Assembly: GCF_963677125.1 (NCBI RefSeq)
Contig: NZ_OY781882.1
Span: 3,914,501-3,978,500 of the forward strand
Origin: an uncultured Desulfobacter sp.
Lineage (GTDB): Bacteria > Desulfobacterota > Desulfobacteria > Desulfobacterales > Desulfobacteraceae
Direction of reading: 5' to 3'
Length of the DNA: 64,000 nt
Position 1 is the stretch's first letter. Every line of letters begins with the position of its first letter. The notes below the pieces were generated by a model, which saw only the letters and a program-made list of their open reading frames with translations, was not told the DNA's origin and ran no database searches. This document shows, piece by piece, positions 18,237 to 26,418 of this stretch. A program made the position numbers and the translations under genes.

Positions 18237-19162
18237 ATAACGGATTTCAAAGAATTATCAAAGGCATTTTTCATTATGTCCACAATGGTCCGATCAACAG
18301 CTTGGGCTGCCATTTCAAGCAGATCGGAAAAGGAGGGATTAGAATCGTCCACCTGCCCCTCATCCACCAAGGCATCCGCCTCATTAACCTGGGTCTCACT
18401 TGTGTCATTGGCTTCCTGGGCTTCGATATAATGATCAAACAGGCTGCTTAAAGGTTCACGCGCCCGGGCCAGAGAATCTTCCCGCTGCTTTTCCAGAAGC
18501 TCTGACAGTTGCTCCATCAAAGGAATTTCCCGATTACCGGCCACACTTATATCCCCGAGGTCATCGGCATCGGTAACCGCCTTATCGACGTCCCCAAGAT
18601 ACGCTGCGGCCAAGTCCTGCCCCAGGGCTCCTGTGGTGGCGGCCTTCTCATTGCTGTACATGGCATACCCGGACTTCACAGTAATATCGGCTTCATAAGA
18701 AGATATTGAATCGTAATATCCCATGCGCATGGCCTGGGAAACAGCCTCCTGTAGATCCCCCTCCATCATTTCGCCGATAATGTTGTCCACGCCGGTTATA
18801 ATGGATTCAATATCCTTAAGTTCCTCTTCGTTCAAGTCCCCTTCCACCGTAAAGGAAAAGGTTTCTCCGGTAGTCAAGGTAATCTCCCGGACATTGTAGG
18901 CAGCCGCGGCTATGCCGTTCTCATTGCTGACCACACCCCGGTTGCTGTATTCATAGGCTTCAAGATTGGAATACTGGCTGGTTGACAGGGAAACCACATC
19001 CCCTTCCTGGGTCTGGATGGTCAATCCGGCATCAAGGCTTGAATAAGAAGCAACAGAAAGTTCGCTTGAACTTGACGCGGCATTGGTGTTTGACTGTGCG
19101 GCCCGGTTATGCAGACCGTAGGCGTTGCCATTGGCGTTGGCTTGCGACACGCTGTTCATCAT
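18233..19162 (-). CDS. Hypothetical Ser/Asn/Ala-rich acidic protein
   Basis: A 309-residue protein of unknown function. The first about 60 residues are rich in Ser, Asn and Ala and look disordered. A central part (about 95-180) contains LTTGETFSFTVEGDLNEEELKDIESII, a pattern of conserved-domain type seen in uncharacterised or flagellum-associated proteins of delta-proteobacteria. The C-terminal third is acidic and helical. No signal peptide or membrane segment is seen. A GGGAG site lies upstream of two adjacent ATGs (19162 and 19159) and a GTG at 19165; I chose the first ATG. The gene stands alone, and its last codons abut repeat R2b. Confidence 0.7.
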   Translation of the reverse strand: MMNSVSQANANGNAYGLHNRAAQSNTNAASSSSELSVASYSSLDAGLTIQTQEGDVVSLSTSQYSNLEAYEYSNRGVVSNENGIAAAAYNVREITLTTGETFSFTVEGDLNEEELKDIESIITGVDNIIGEMMEGDLQEAVSQAMRMGYYDSISSYEADITVKSGYAMYSNEKAATTGALGQDLAAAYLGDVDKAVTDADDLGDISVAGNREIPLMEQLSELLEKQREDSLARAREPLSSLFDHYIEAQEANDTSETQVNEADALVDEGQVDDSNPSFSDLLEMAAQAVDRTIVDIMKNAFDNSLKSVI

Positions 19163-19303
19163 CACTCTCCCGATTTAACGCTTTTTAAGAATTTTTCTTT
19201 CCCTGATTAAACGTATCGGCCTAAATCATAAAAACCTAAATTTTTTGTAGATAATTGTTGGAACAGCCCCACAAACCGGCTTCAGAATCAACCGTTGATG
19301 GCG

Positions 19304-21166
19304 TCATCCGTTTAACGAGAGAGTAATATGGTAGACCCCACCGTCAAGTTTTGATTTCAAAGGCAGGCCTGATTTCTCAAACACCTTGATCATGGGCTGG
19401 TTGTCGGGCAGCACCTCAGCATAAAGCGCGTCAAGCATACGTTTCTTGCCCTCCTCAACCAACAGTTTCATCAAATAGGATCCGACCCCCGACCCCTGGT
19501 AATTTTCGTCTACCAGAAAAGCCACTTCGCCGATTTTGGCATCATCACTTTCAACCAGTCTCGCCTCGGCAACGATCCGATTTTCGCCTTTTTTTCCACC
19601 AAAGCCCACCACGGAGAACTCTTTGGTATAGTCCACATTCACATAGGCCTGCATTTTATCGTGACCCATGGTTTTTACCGAATAAAAAAAGCGGTAAAAT
19701 ACCGTTTCAGTGGAGCAGCGATAGAAAAAACGACGCATGGATTCTTCATAGGAAGGCTTCATAGCCCGGAATCGAATGGTTTTCTCTCCCTTGAAGGTTT
19801 TGGTATGGGCAACATATGCCGGATACAGATGGGCGGAACGACTGACAAAAATCTGGTTGGAATAGAGGATCTTTTTTTCCCGGGCCATTTTAATCAAATT
19901 TTCCCGGTCATCTGGATGGGCCACATCAATGATGGCTTGGGCCCGTTCCCGCAAGGGGCGCCATTTGAGCAAAGCCACCCCGTATTCGGTGGCCAGCACA
20001 TGAATGGATTCGCGCAAGCGCAACTGATTAACGGATTTCTCGATACTGAACAAGATATTGGACTCGCCGTTCTCATCCCGGCTGGGCATGCCGATGATGG
20101 TGTTGCCGTCCTCGGAGGCTTCAGCGGCCTTGTAAAAATCAATGCCTTCGCCGGGGCCGGAAATTACGGCACCTCTTAATGGAAAGGCAACCCGGCCCTG
20201 TAGATCTGCCTTACGGCCTTCATATATGGCAACAAACTGGGGGTTGCGGGCAGTAAGCTGGGAGTTGCACACCCAGTCAATTCCCTGGAATTCCACCAAA
20301 GGATTTTTATGCAGCCATGTCATCAGTTCCTTGGTGCCAAGGGCATAAGACGCTAGAGATTTCCCACGGAATGGAGATTTTCGGTTATTGGTGACAGCCC
20401 CGGAATTGACAAGCTCTGCGGCGGCATCCGTAAAATAAAGGGAATGGATGCCCAAATCTTTTTTATCGGACAAAAAGGGCACCAGCGCCTCGAATAAAGG
20501 ACCAAGGGAGTAGTTAATACAGTCACCGTCCCGGATTTCATTGGCCACATTGGCAGCCACCTTTTTCATAATATCGTTGGCCGGTTCAGGCGTATAGGTG
20601 ATGGGCGCTCGGTCCGAGCGCACCAAAAGATCAAATTCTTCTATGGAAACAAAGGTATCTCCATAGGTAAAGGGCATCGCCTCATTCACTTCCCCCACCA
20701 CAAGGCTTGCCTTGTCCATTACTTCCCTTGCCACATCCACGGCAAGACCCAGGCTGCAATACCCGGCATCATTGGGCGGGGTGATCTGGATAAAGGCCAC
20801 GTCCACATTGATTCTGCCGGATCTGATAATTTTCGGAATTTCCGAAGAATAGGCCGGGATAAGATCCACCTGGCCGCTGGAAATGGTATCCCATGCCACA
20901 TAGCCACCGGAAAAAAATGTTTTTAACCGGTAGTTGGGGGCATTAAGACGGTCAATGGACAAAATGGTCTCACCCAGCACAGCCAACTGCATCAACTCAA
21001 GGTCCCTGATATTATGTTTGTCCACATCAAGCAATGTTCGGATCAGCCGTCGCGGCGTAGCCGGCCCTGTTCCGATGAAAACGGTCATTCCAGGCCGGAT
21101 GTGGTTTAAAACCTTATCCGGAGGTACAAGACTGCGTTCCCAGTCGCTCAAATTTATATCGGACAT
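19304..21166 (-). CDS. Acetyl-CoA hydrolase/transferase-like protein fused to a GNAT acetyltransferase
   Basis: The 620 residues contain two modules. Residues 1 to about 440 are a family I CoA-transferase/acetyl-CoA hydrolase module like 4-hydroxybutyrate CoA-transferase. Residues about 470-620 are a GNAT N-acetyltransferase, with YQGSGVGSYLMKLL as its acetyl-CoA loop. The fusion is known in other delta-proteobacteria. The segment that normally reads GIH(S/T)EMFSD with the catalytic Glu here reads GIHSLYFTD, placing Leu243 where the Glu should be. The active form of the transferase half is therefore doubtful, and it may sense CoA esters for the GNAT half. GGGAG lies 6 bases before the ATG. 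Confidence 0.88.
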   Translation of the reverse strand: MSDINLSDWERSLVPPDKVLNHIRPGMTVFIGTGPATPRRLIRTLLDVDKHNIRDLELMQLAVLGETILSIDRLNAPNYRLKTFFSGGYVAWDTISSGQVDLIPAYSSEIPKIIRSGRINVDVAFIQITPPNDAGYCSLGLAVDVAREVMDKASLVVGEVNEAMPFTYGDTFVSIEEFDLLVRSDRAPITYTPEPANDIMKKVAANVANEIRDGDCINYSLGPLFEALVPFLSDKKDLGIHSLYFTDAAAELVNSGAVTNNRKSPFRGKSLASYALGTKELMTWLHKNPLVEFQGIDWVCNSQLTARNPQFVAIYEGRKADLQGRVAFPLRGAVISGPGEGIDFYKAAEASEDGNTIIGMPSRDENGESNILFSIEKSVNQLRLRESIHVLATEYGVALLKWRPLRERAQAIIDVAHPDDRENLIKMAREKKILYSNQIFVSRSAHLYPAYVAHTKTFKGEKTIRFRAMKPSYEESMRRFFYRCSTETVFYRFFYSVKTMGHDKMQAYVNVDYTKEFSVVGFGGKKGENRIVAEARLVESDDAKIGEVAFLVDENYQGSGVGSYLMKLLVEEGKKRMLDALYAEVLPDNQPMIKVFEKSGLPLKSKLDGGVYHITLSLNG

Positions 21167-21221
21167 AAATCACTCCCTGTATTGAAATACATATACATCT
21201 GTTTTACCAGCTAAAGGGGGT

Positions 21222-21860
21222 TTATTCTACCGGTTTTTTTGTCTGGTTTGCGGCAAGCACAAACAGCTGGCCGTAACGGGTTTTAAAATTGAGAAGAGAC
21301 GCCATTTTTTCACCGGCCCAAAAGCAGCGCATGGCACGAATTACGCCGGCATGGGTGACCAACAGGGTGTTTGACGACAAGGGCAGTTCACTAAAAAAAT
21401 TGGACACCCGCAGGAAAAGGTCTTGAAAGCTTTCTCCGGCCGGCGGGCGGAACCCGTAAATATCTCGTCCCCGCTGCTCAAAAAGATCGGGATAGTTGGT
21501 TTTGATGTGCTCAAATTCCTGGCCGTCCCACTCTCCCAGATCGATTTCGTTGAGGCGGCGGTCGATAATGGGTGTGCTGTCTGGGCAGGCAAGCGCTGCC
21601 GTTTCCCGACACCGGGTTAAGGCCGAGGTGTAAATCTGTTTGAAGCCGATGGAGGCCAAGGCCGGCTGCCAGCTTCCGGCCTGCACCCGACCTGTGTGGT
21701 CCAGGGGGACGTCGGTTTGACCGATGAACCGTCGAGTGCCGTAGCCCTCGATTTGGCCGTGGCGCAGAATGAAAAGTAAGGGGCCGTTATTCGAGAATTT
21801 CTCCAAGAGATCGGCCGACAGCTGCTTCGATCCGGGCATGTATGTGCTGAGCAGTTTCAA
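21222..21860 (-). CDS. Histidine phosphatase family protein (phosphoglycerate-mutase-like)
   Basis: Branch 1 histidine phosphatase of about 212 residues. The phosphohistidine motif is LRHGQIEG, followed by TSALTRCRETA, and the second catalytic His is in VTHAGVIRA. Its 5' end overlaps the NTP transferase gene by about 70 bases. The start is uncertain (TTG at 21860 or ATG at 21839), and neither has a clear ribosome site. It is the last gene of the aldehyde oxidoreductase operon. In CobC-like enzymes this fold removes a phosphate from a cofactor intermediate, and a similar role here is only an inference. Confidence 0.82.
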   Translation of the reverse strand: MKLLSTYMPGSKQLSADLLEKFSNNGPLLFILRHGQIEGYGTRRFIGQTDVPLDHTGRVQAGSWQPALASIGFKQIYTSALTRCRETAALACPDSTPIIDRRLNEIDLGEWDGQEFEHIKTNYPDLFEQRGRDIYGFRPPAGESFQDLFLRVSNFFSELPLSSNTLLVTHAGVIRAMRCFWAGEKMASLLNFKTRYGQLFVLAANQTKKPVE

Positions 21861-22881
21861 GTCTTTTTAAAATCTCCTTTTCAGCATGGGGAAATCGCTT
21901 TGCCTTTTCATGGAATCGGCCTGGGTAGTCCAGCTCCAGTTGGTGCCCCCGGCAAAGTTTATCGGCAAAAAAGACGATCTGGGTTTCATCCAATTGCGGG
22001 CCGGGATTAAGATCCATGTGAACGGCGGTGATCTCTGCAATTTTTAGGAATCCCAACTGCTGGAGGAAACGGCTGCCGACCTTAGCATGGTGTTTTTCTT
22101 TTCTTTTAATATCGTGGAGAAGGGTTCCTGAACGGATAAGATCGATATCAAAATCAAACCCGCACGAATGGAGGTTTCGGGCAAGTCTTAACGCAGTGTC
22201 ACATACCTGTTCAAGGTGGGCACGGATAGCGGGCGCATCGGATAGCTCCTTGTTGATCACGGACCGGCACTCCGATTCATCGGGAATTTCCAGCTGCCCA
22301 TATTTTTGCTTTATTTGGTCATAACCTTCCGGGGTGTCGGCATCCATAAGGATGCCCCGGTCGTGAATCGGCAATTGAATGATACGGTTCGGATCTGAAA
22401 ACAGGATCTGCCTCAAGTTAGCGTCTGGACCAGCACCTGTAATGGAGGGAATAAGCCGGGCCGGAATCAGGGGAGGGTGGCCGGTTTTGTTATTGAATGC
22501 CGGAACAATCAAGGCATCTTCAGCGTCTTCGAATCTTTTTCGGATAAGCCTCAAGGTAGCGGGCCGGATGGCCGGGATGTCGGAAGGTAAAAGAAAGAAT
22601 CCCGCTATTCCCTGGGGCAGTGCGGCCACACCGGTGCGAATGGATGTGAACATACCTGCGGCATAGTCCGGGTTAAACAGGGGGCGGGCCCCGGCTGCTT
22701 TAACGACTGGTGATAGGCGGTCATGATTGTGGCCGGTAACCACAATAATCTCGCGAATGCCCGCAGTTTTGAACAGATCAATGACGGTTCCGATCATGGT
22801 GGATCGCCCCAAAGGCAGCAACGGTTTGTACCGGCCCATGCGGGAAGAAAGCCCTGCCGCCGGGATGAGGGCCGCGAGCAT
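21787..22881 (-). CDS. MobA/MocA-like NTP transferase fused to an HD domain (DVU_1551-like)
   Basis: The 364-residue protein has a nucleotidyltransferase domain (about 1-195) with ALIPAAGLSSRMGRYKPLLP. This is the signature of CTP/GTP:molybdopterin nucleotidyltransferases (MocA/MobA). An HD-type phosphohydrolase domain follows (about 220-364, SGTLLHDIKRKEKHHAKVG). The first domain probably adds CMP to molybdopterin for the aldehyde oxidoreductase, since Mop-type enzymes carry molybdopterin cytosine dinucleotide. The HD partner is unexplained. The start overlaps the xdhC stop by one base (TAATG). From memory, this fusion is the DVU_1551 family of sulfate reducers. Confidence 0.88.
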   Translation of the reverse strand: MLAALIPAAGLSSRMGRYKPLLPLGRSTMIGTVIDLFKTAGIREIIVVTGHNHDRLSPVVKAAGARPLFNPDYAAGMFTSIRTGVAALPQGIAGFFLLPSDIPAIRPATLRLIRKRFEDAEDALIVPAFNNKTGHPPLIPARLIPSITGAGPDANLRQILFSDPNRIIQLPIHDRGILMDADTPEGYDQIKQKYGQLEIPDESECRSVINKELSDAPAIRAHLEQVCDTALRLARNLHSCGFDFDIDLIRSGTLLHDIKRKEKHHAKVGSRFLQQLGFLKIAEITAVHMDLNPGPQLDETQIVFFADKLCRGHQLELDYPGRFHEKAKRFPHAEKEILKRLETAQHIHARIEAAVGRSLGEILE

Positions 22882-23933
22882 TAGAAGGGATTCTCCTTAT
22901 TCTCGGCTCTTATTTTAATTAATTCCGCCATGATGCTTACGGCGATCTCCGCCGGGGTTTCAGCCTTTATTTTCAGCCCAATAGGGGCATAGACCTGTTC
23001 TAATTGGGCCAGGGCCACCCCTTTTTCCATCAGGTTGTCGTAGATCTGCTTTTTTTTCTTTTTGCTGCCGATCATGCCGATATAAGCGGCGTCGGTTTTT
23101 AAGGCCTGTTCCAGCACGGTCTGATCATGGAGATGGCCCCGGGTGAGGATAACGATATATGCATTGCCGTCAATGTCCAGGCCGTCAAACGCATTGGAAA
23201 AATCATCCAGCACCCGAATCTGCGCGGAATGAGGGAAACGCGATTCATTGGCAAACTCAGCCCGGTCGTCAGTGACAATGCAAGTAAAATCAACCAAATT
23301 AGCCATTTTTGCCAGCTGGAACCCCACATGACCGGCCCCGAATATATACAATGTATCCGGCCGGCTCAGGGGCTCAATGATAAATTGGTCCAGCCCGTAA
23401 AACTGTCGTACCGGCCCCGGGCCTGTAAACCGATTTTCCCCGGCCGCATCCATGAGGACCTTGGGCAGCATAGCCGGCCCAACCACCTCTCCTTGTTCCA
23501 ACACGAGGCTGGTTTCTGTGGTTTTGTCCGCCATTATCCGGGTGACGGCCAAAGCTTTTTTTCCCGTGGCTTCCAGATCTGCCAGCGTCTGCCATACCTG
23601 GATTTGTTCCGGAGGACAGGGGGGCACAAAACTTCGAATCCAGACCGTGAGGCTGCCCCCGCAGACCATATCCATGCCCGCTTTGATCTCCTGATCCAAA
23701 GTAAAATCCATGATTTCCGACCGGGACCGGTCCAGCAGATCTACACAGGCATTCATAACTTTGGCTTCTACTAAACCGCCGCCGATGGTGCCGGAGATGC
23801 TTTTGTCCAGCCGGACCAACATTTTACTGCCCGAAGTCCGGGGGGTAGACCCCTTGTGGCCGATGATCACGGCCAGAGCAAAGGGCGTGCCGTTATTCAA
23901 AAGCGCCAGGCTTTCCTGGATAAGTGATGTCAT
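22881..23933 (-). CDS. xdhC: XdhC/CoxI family molybdenum hydroxylase maturation factor
   Basis: XdhC-family chaperones bind molybdopterin cofactor, promote its sulfuration and insert it into xanthine-dehydrogenase-type enzymes. The 350-residue protein has the N-terminal XdhC_CoxI motif GHKGSTPRTSGSKMLV and the C-terminal Rossmann domain TLYIFGAGHVGFQLAKMA (near 196). The Mop-type aldehyde oxidoreductase at 31641 is the obvious client. The next gene starts within its stop codon. It follows the molybdopterin-binding protein gene after 27 bases. Confidence 0.93.
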   Translation of the reverse strand: MTSLIQESLALLNNGTPFALAVIIGHKGSTPRTSGSKMLVRLDKSISGTIGGGLVEAKVMNACVDLLDRSRSEIMDFTLDQEIKAGMDMVCGGSLTVWIRSFVPPCPPEQIQVWQTLADLEATGKKALAVTRIMADKTTETSLVLEQGEVVGPAMLPKVLMDAAGENRFTGPGPVRQFYGLDQFIIEPLSRPDTLYIFGAGHVGFQLAKMANLVDFTCIVTDDRAEFANESRFPHSAQIRVLDDFSNAFDGLDIDGNAYIVILTRGHLHDQTVLEQALKTDAAYIGMIGSKKKKKQIYDNLMEKGVALAQLEQVYAPIGLKIKAETPAEIAVSIMAELIKIRAENKENPF

Positions 23934-23960
23934 GTCAATTTACTCCCTGGGCCTGGTTTC

Positions 23961-25001
23961 CTATTTTCCAAACCCGCAGTCCGGATACCTGCAATCTGAA
24001 CAGTTGGAACAAAATCCGCCGTGACCCATCTTGATAATGTCTTTTTTTTCAACCGTTTCCCCGGCCAGCACTCTGGGCACCACCAGATCAAAGATGGAGG
24101 CCCTATGGTACATGACACAGCCGGGCAGGCCAATCACCGGGATGTCGTTGATATAGGCCAGCATAAACATGGCCCCGGGCAGAACCGGAACCCCGTAAGT
24201 GATAATTTTTCCCCCAGCGGCCCGGACTGAGGCAGGGGTCAGGTCGTCGGGATCTACGGACATACCGCCGGTAAGGGCGATCATCTGTGCGCCGTCGGCA
24301 ATAAGATCCCGGATGGCGGAGACGGTCATCTCAAGATCATCAGGTACCACCCGCTTGCCCATGATACGAGACCCCAATTCATTGAATTTTTTCTCCACCA
24401 CCGGACCGAATTTATCTCGTATCCGTTCATGGAAAACCTCTGAACCTGTAACTATCATGCCTACGTCCAGTGCGGCAAATGGTTTAACCTCAATGATGGG
24501 AAAATATTGTTCACAGACCTTCTCAGCATCGGCCACCTGTTTTTCCGGTACCGTGAGAGGGATCACCCGGGTGCCGGCAATTTCCTGTCCCTCATTCACG
24601 CTGCGACAGGTGTGCAGGGATGCAAACGCGACATCCTGAACCGAATTGAGCTTTTCCAGGGCCTCAACATTTATTTTGAGCAGGCCGTGGATTTGGGAGG
24701 TAAATCCCACCTTGCCTTCCTTGGGTGCGGAAATATCAATGTTGGATCCAAGGGCCGCTCTGGCGATCCGCAGGGCCGCCTCATTTTCATGAACCTCGTT
24801 TTTCAGGCCGGCTACATAGATATGCTCCTTGCCGACGTCCAGCAGGGCGTCTACGTCCGCTTCGGTGATGATATGGCCTTTTTTGAACAACGGGCCTTTG
24901 AACAAATCCGGAACAATCCGGGTGATATCATGGAGCAAAACTTTGCCCACAGCATCCCTGACGGGAAGGGCCTCTACCTTATCTTTCTCGTAGTATTTCA
25001 C
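23961..25001 (-). CDS. Molybdopterin-binding (MoeA/MogA-like) protein with C-terminal Cys cluster
   Basis: The 346-residue protein carries a MoCF_biosynth domain (about 170-310) with the molybdopterin-binding TGGMSVDPDDLTP, as in MoeA/MogA. The C-terminal tail ends FCSNCSDCRYPDCGFGK, a CxxCxxCxxxxC cluster that could bind zinc or an iron-sulfur centre. It probably handles molybdate insertion or adenylylated cofactor for the aldehyde oxidoreductase. The start is GTG at 25001, with AGGTAAGGT about 6-14 bases upstream. It begins just 4 bases after the ligase gene stop, next to repeat R1 copy B. Confidence 0.88.
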   Translation of the reverse strand: MKYYEKDKVEALPVRDAVGKVLLHDITRIVPDLFKGPLFKKGHIITEADVDALLDVGKEHIYVAGLKNEVHENEAALRIARAALGSNIDISAPKEGKVGFTSQIHGLLKINVEALEKLNSVQDVAFASLHTCRSVNEGQEIAGTRVIPLTVPEKQVADAEKVCEQYFPIIEVKPFAALDVGMIVTGSEVFHERIRDKFGPVVEKKFNELGSRIMGKRVVPDDLEMTVSAIRDLIADGAQMIALTGGMSVDPDDLTPASVRAAGGKIITYGVPVLPGAMFMLAYINDIPVIGLPGCVMYHRASIFDLVVPRVLAGETVEKKDIIKMGHGGFCSNCSDCRYPDCGFGK

Positions 25002-25005
25002 TGTT

Positions 25006-26418
25006 CTACCTTACCTTACATGAAAGTCTGTGTAAGCTAACAGATCCTTCAACTTTTGTTGTGGATTGAGCCTCGGTGTTATCAAACCACGTCAGCCCAT
25101 GGCTGTTAAATTGAATCTGTCGTTTCGTGACATAAGTGTTTCTAAAATCAAAGGCACGGACAGAGATTCTGCCCATGCGCAAACGGCCCGTTTCAAGGGC
25201 CATGGTCAACCCGGGAGACGGACCCGGGTCAATCTGAATATGCTGTGTCAGGGGCTCAAGCCCCATGATTTCAATATCCAGGGTTGGGATTCCTTGTTCG
25301 GAATCTGTTTTGTTTTGTATGCAGGCGGTAAAGTCCACCACGCCCGGAAGAGAAAAAAGCAGATCATCCAGGTCTGCCATGGTTAAATTTTGCCGGTTTG
25401 CAGTATCGGCGTTCAACCGTTGGCGGTTCCTGATCCGGTCCAGCCGGGGAAAGGGGCTGCCGCAGGCACAGGGGGCATCCAGAATCCGGGAGACATCCCC
25501 GGTCCGGTAACGAATCAGGGGCATACCCTTGCGGTTCAAGGTGGTGATGACTACTTCGCCCCATTGTCCCGCCGGCAGGGGGGTTCCGGCCGGGTCAATG
25601 ATTTCAAAAAACAGGTCGGGGTGTCTGAGATGCAAACCCTCACGTGCCAGACACTGAATGGCTCCGCCAAATCCAATTTCCGTCATCCCGTAATGGTTCA
25701 GCACCGTTGCACCCAAAATATCTTCCACCCGGTCCACCAGGGGTGCGGGCACATGATCGGCCGTTAGAATCACATGGGCAATGTCAGGCAACGTTCCTGT
25801 GGATTTCATATATTCGCACAAAGCCAGAATCTGAACGGGCATGCCGATGAGAAGGCTTGGACGCCTTGACCTGACCAGGTCGGCTGCCGGACCGAAATCC
25901 CGAATAATGCCGGGAACCTTTGGGCGTGCCTTGGCGGCTTGCATGGCGGTTCTAATCAGATCTCCGGCACTGGCCCGGGTATCGCCCGGCAGAAAAATCA
26001 GACCGGTTTCACCAGGATTCATGATGGTCGTGAGCACCGCCGTGAAAAAATCCACAACCCGGCCAAGATCCTCATCCGTGAAAAAAATCCGTTTGGGGGC
26101 GGCGGTGGTCCCTGAGGTATTCAGGGTGACGATGCGGGAGATCTCTCCCTGGGAAAGTGCCAGAAAGCCTTTGGAATTTTTCTGGATATCTTCCGGTCGT
26201 GTAAAGGGCAGGGCCGCCATATCTTTAAGCGCCTTCAGAGGAACATCTTTAATACCGGAAAGAGATTGTTTGTAAAAACGGCTGTGCTCCCGGGCATGGG
26301 TAATCGTTCGGTTCAGAGCCGCCAGCTGCCGGCTTTCAAATGCCTCAAGCCGGGCGGTTGAGGAAGGCGGAATTCCCATGGTCCGGGACATCCAGCTATC
26401 AAGAAAGGAAGTGTTCAT
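25006..26418 (-). CDS. AMP-dependent CoA ligase-like protein (phenylacetate-CoA-ligase type, DVU_1553-like)
   Basis: ANL-superfamily adenylating enzyme of 470 residues. It has the P-loop LNTSGTTAAPKR (near 112), the A5 motif NHYGMTEIGFGG (near 247) and YRTGDVSR (near 310). It resembles PaaK-type ligases; the acid substrate is unknown. I chose the ATG at 26418 because it forms an ATGA overlap with the radical SAM gene stop. The last about 33 residues (from about NSHGLTWFDN) are translated from repeat R1 copy B and are unlikely to be part of the original protein. From memory, it corresponds to the DVU_1553 family of the same conserved cluster. Confidence 0.87.
   Translation of the reverse strand: MNTSFLDSWMSRTMGIPPSSTARLEAFESRQLAALNRTITHAREHSRFYKQSLSGIKDVPLKALKDMAALPFTRPEDIQKNSKGFLALSQGEISRIVTLNTSGTTAAPKRIFFTDEDLGRVVDFFTAVLTTIMNPGETGLIFLPGDTRASAGDLIRTAMQAAKARPKVPGIIRDFGPAADLVRSRRPSLLIGMPVQILALCEYMKSTGTLPDIAHVILTADHVPAPLVDRVEDILGATVLNHYGMTEIGFGGAIQCLAREGLHLRHPDLFFEIIDPAGTPLPAGQWGEVVITTLNRKGMPLIRYRTGDVSRILDAPCACGSPFPRLDRIRNRQRLNADTANRQNLTMADLDDLLFSLPGVVDFTACIQNKTDSEQGIPTLDIEIMGLEPLTQHIQIDPGPSPGLTMALETGRLRMGRISVRAFDFRNTYVTKRQIQFNSHGLTWFDNTEAQSTTKVEGSVSLHRLSCKVR
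25020..25108 (+). repeat. Dispersed hairpin repeat R1, copy B (inside a coding 3' end)
   Basis: Shares ATGAAAGTCTGTGTAA with copy A and the TTTTGTTGTGG..TTGAG and CAGCCCATGGCTGTTA segments with copies C and D. It lies antisense within the last codons of the ligase gene and directly upstream of the molybdopterin-binding protein gene. Confidence 0.75.
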
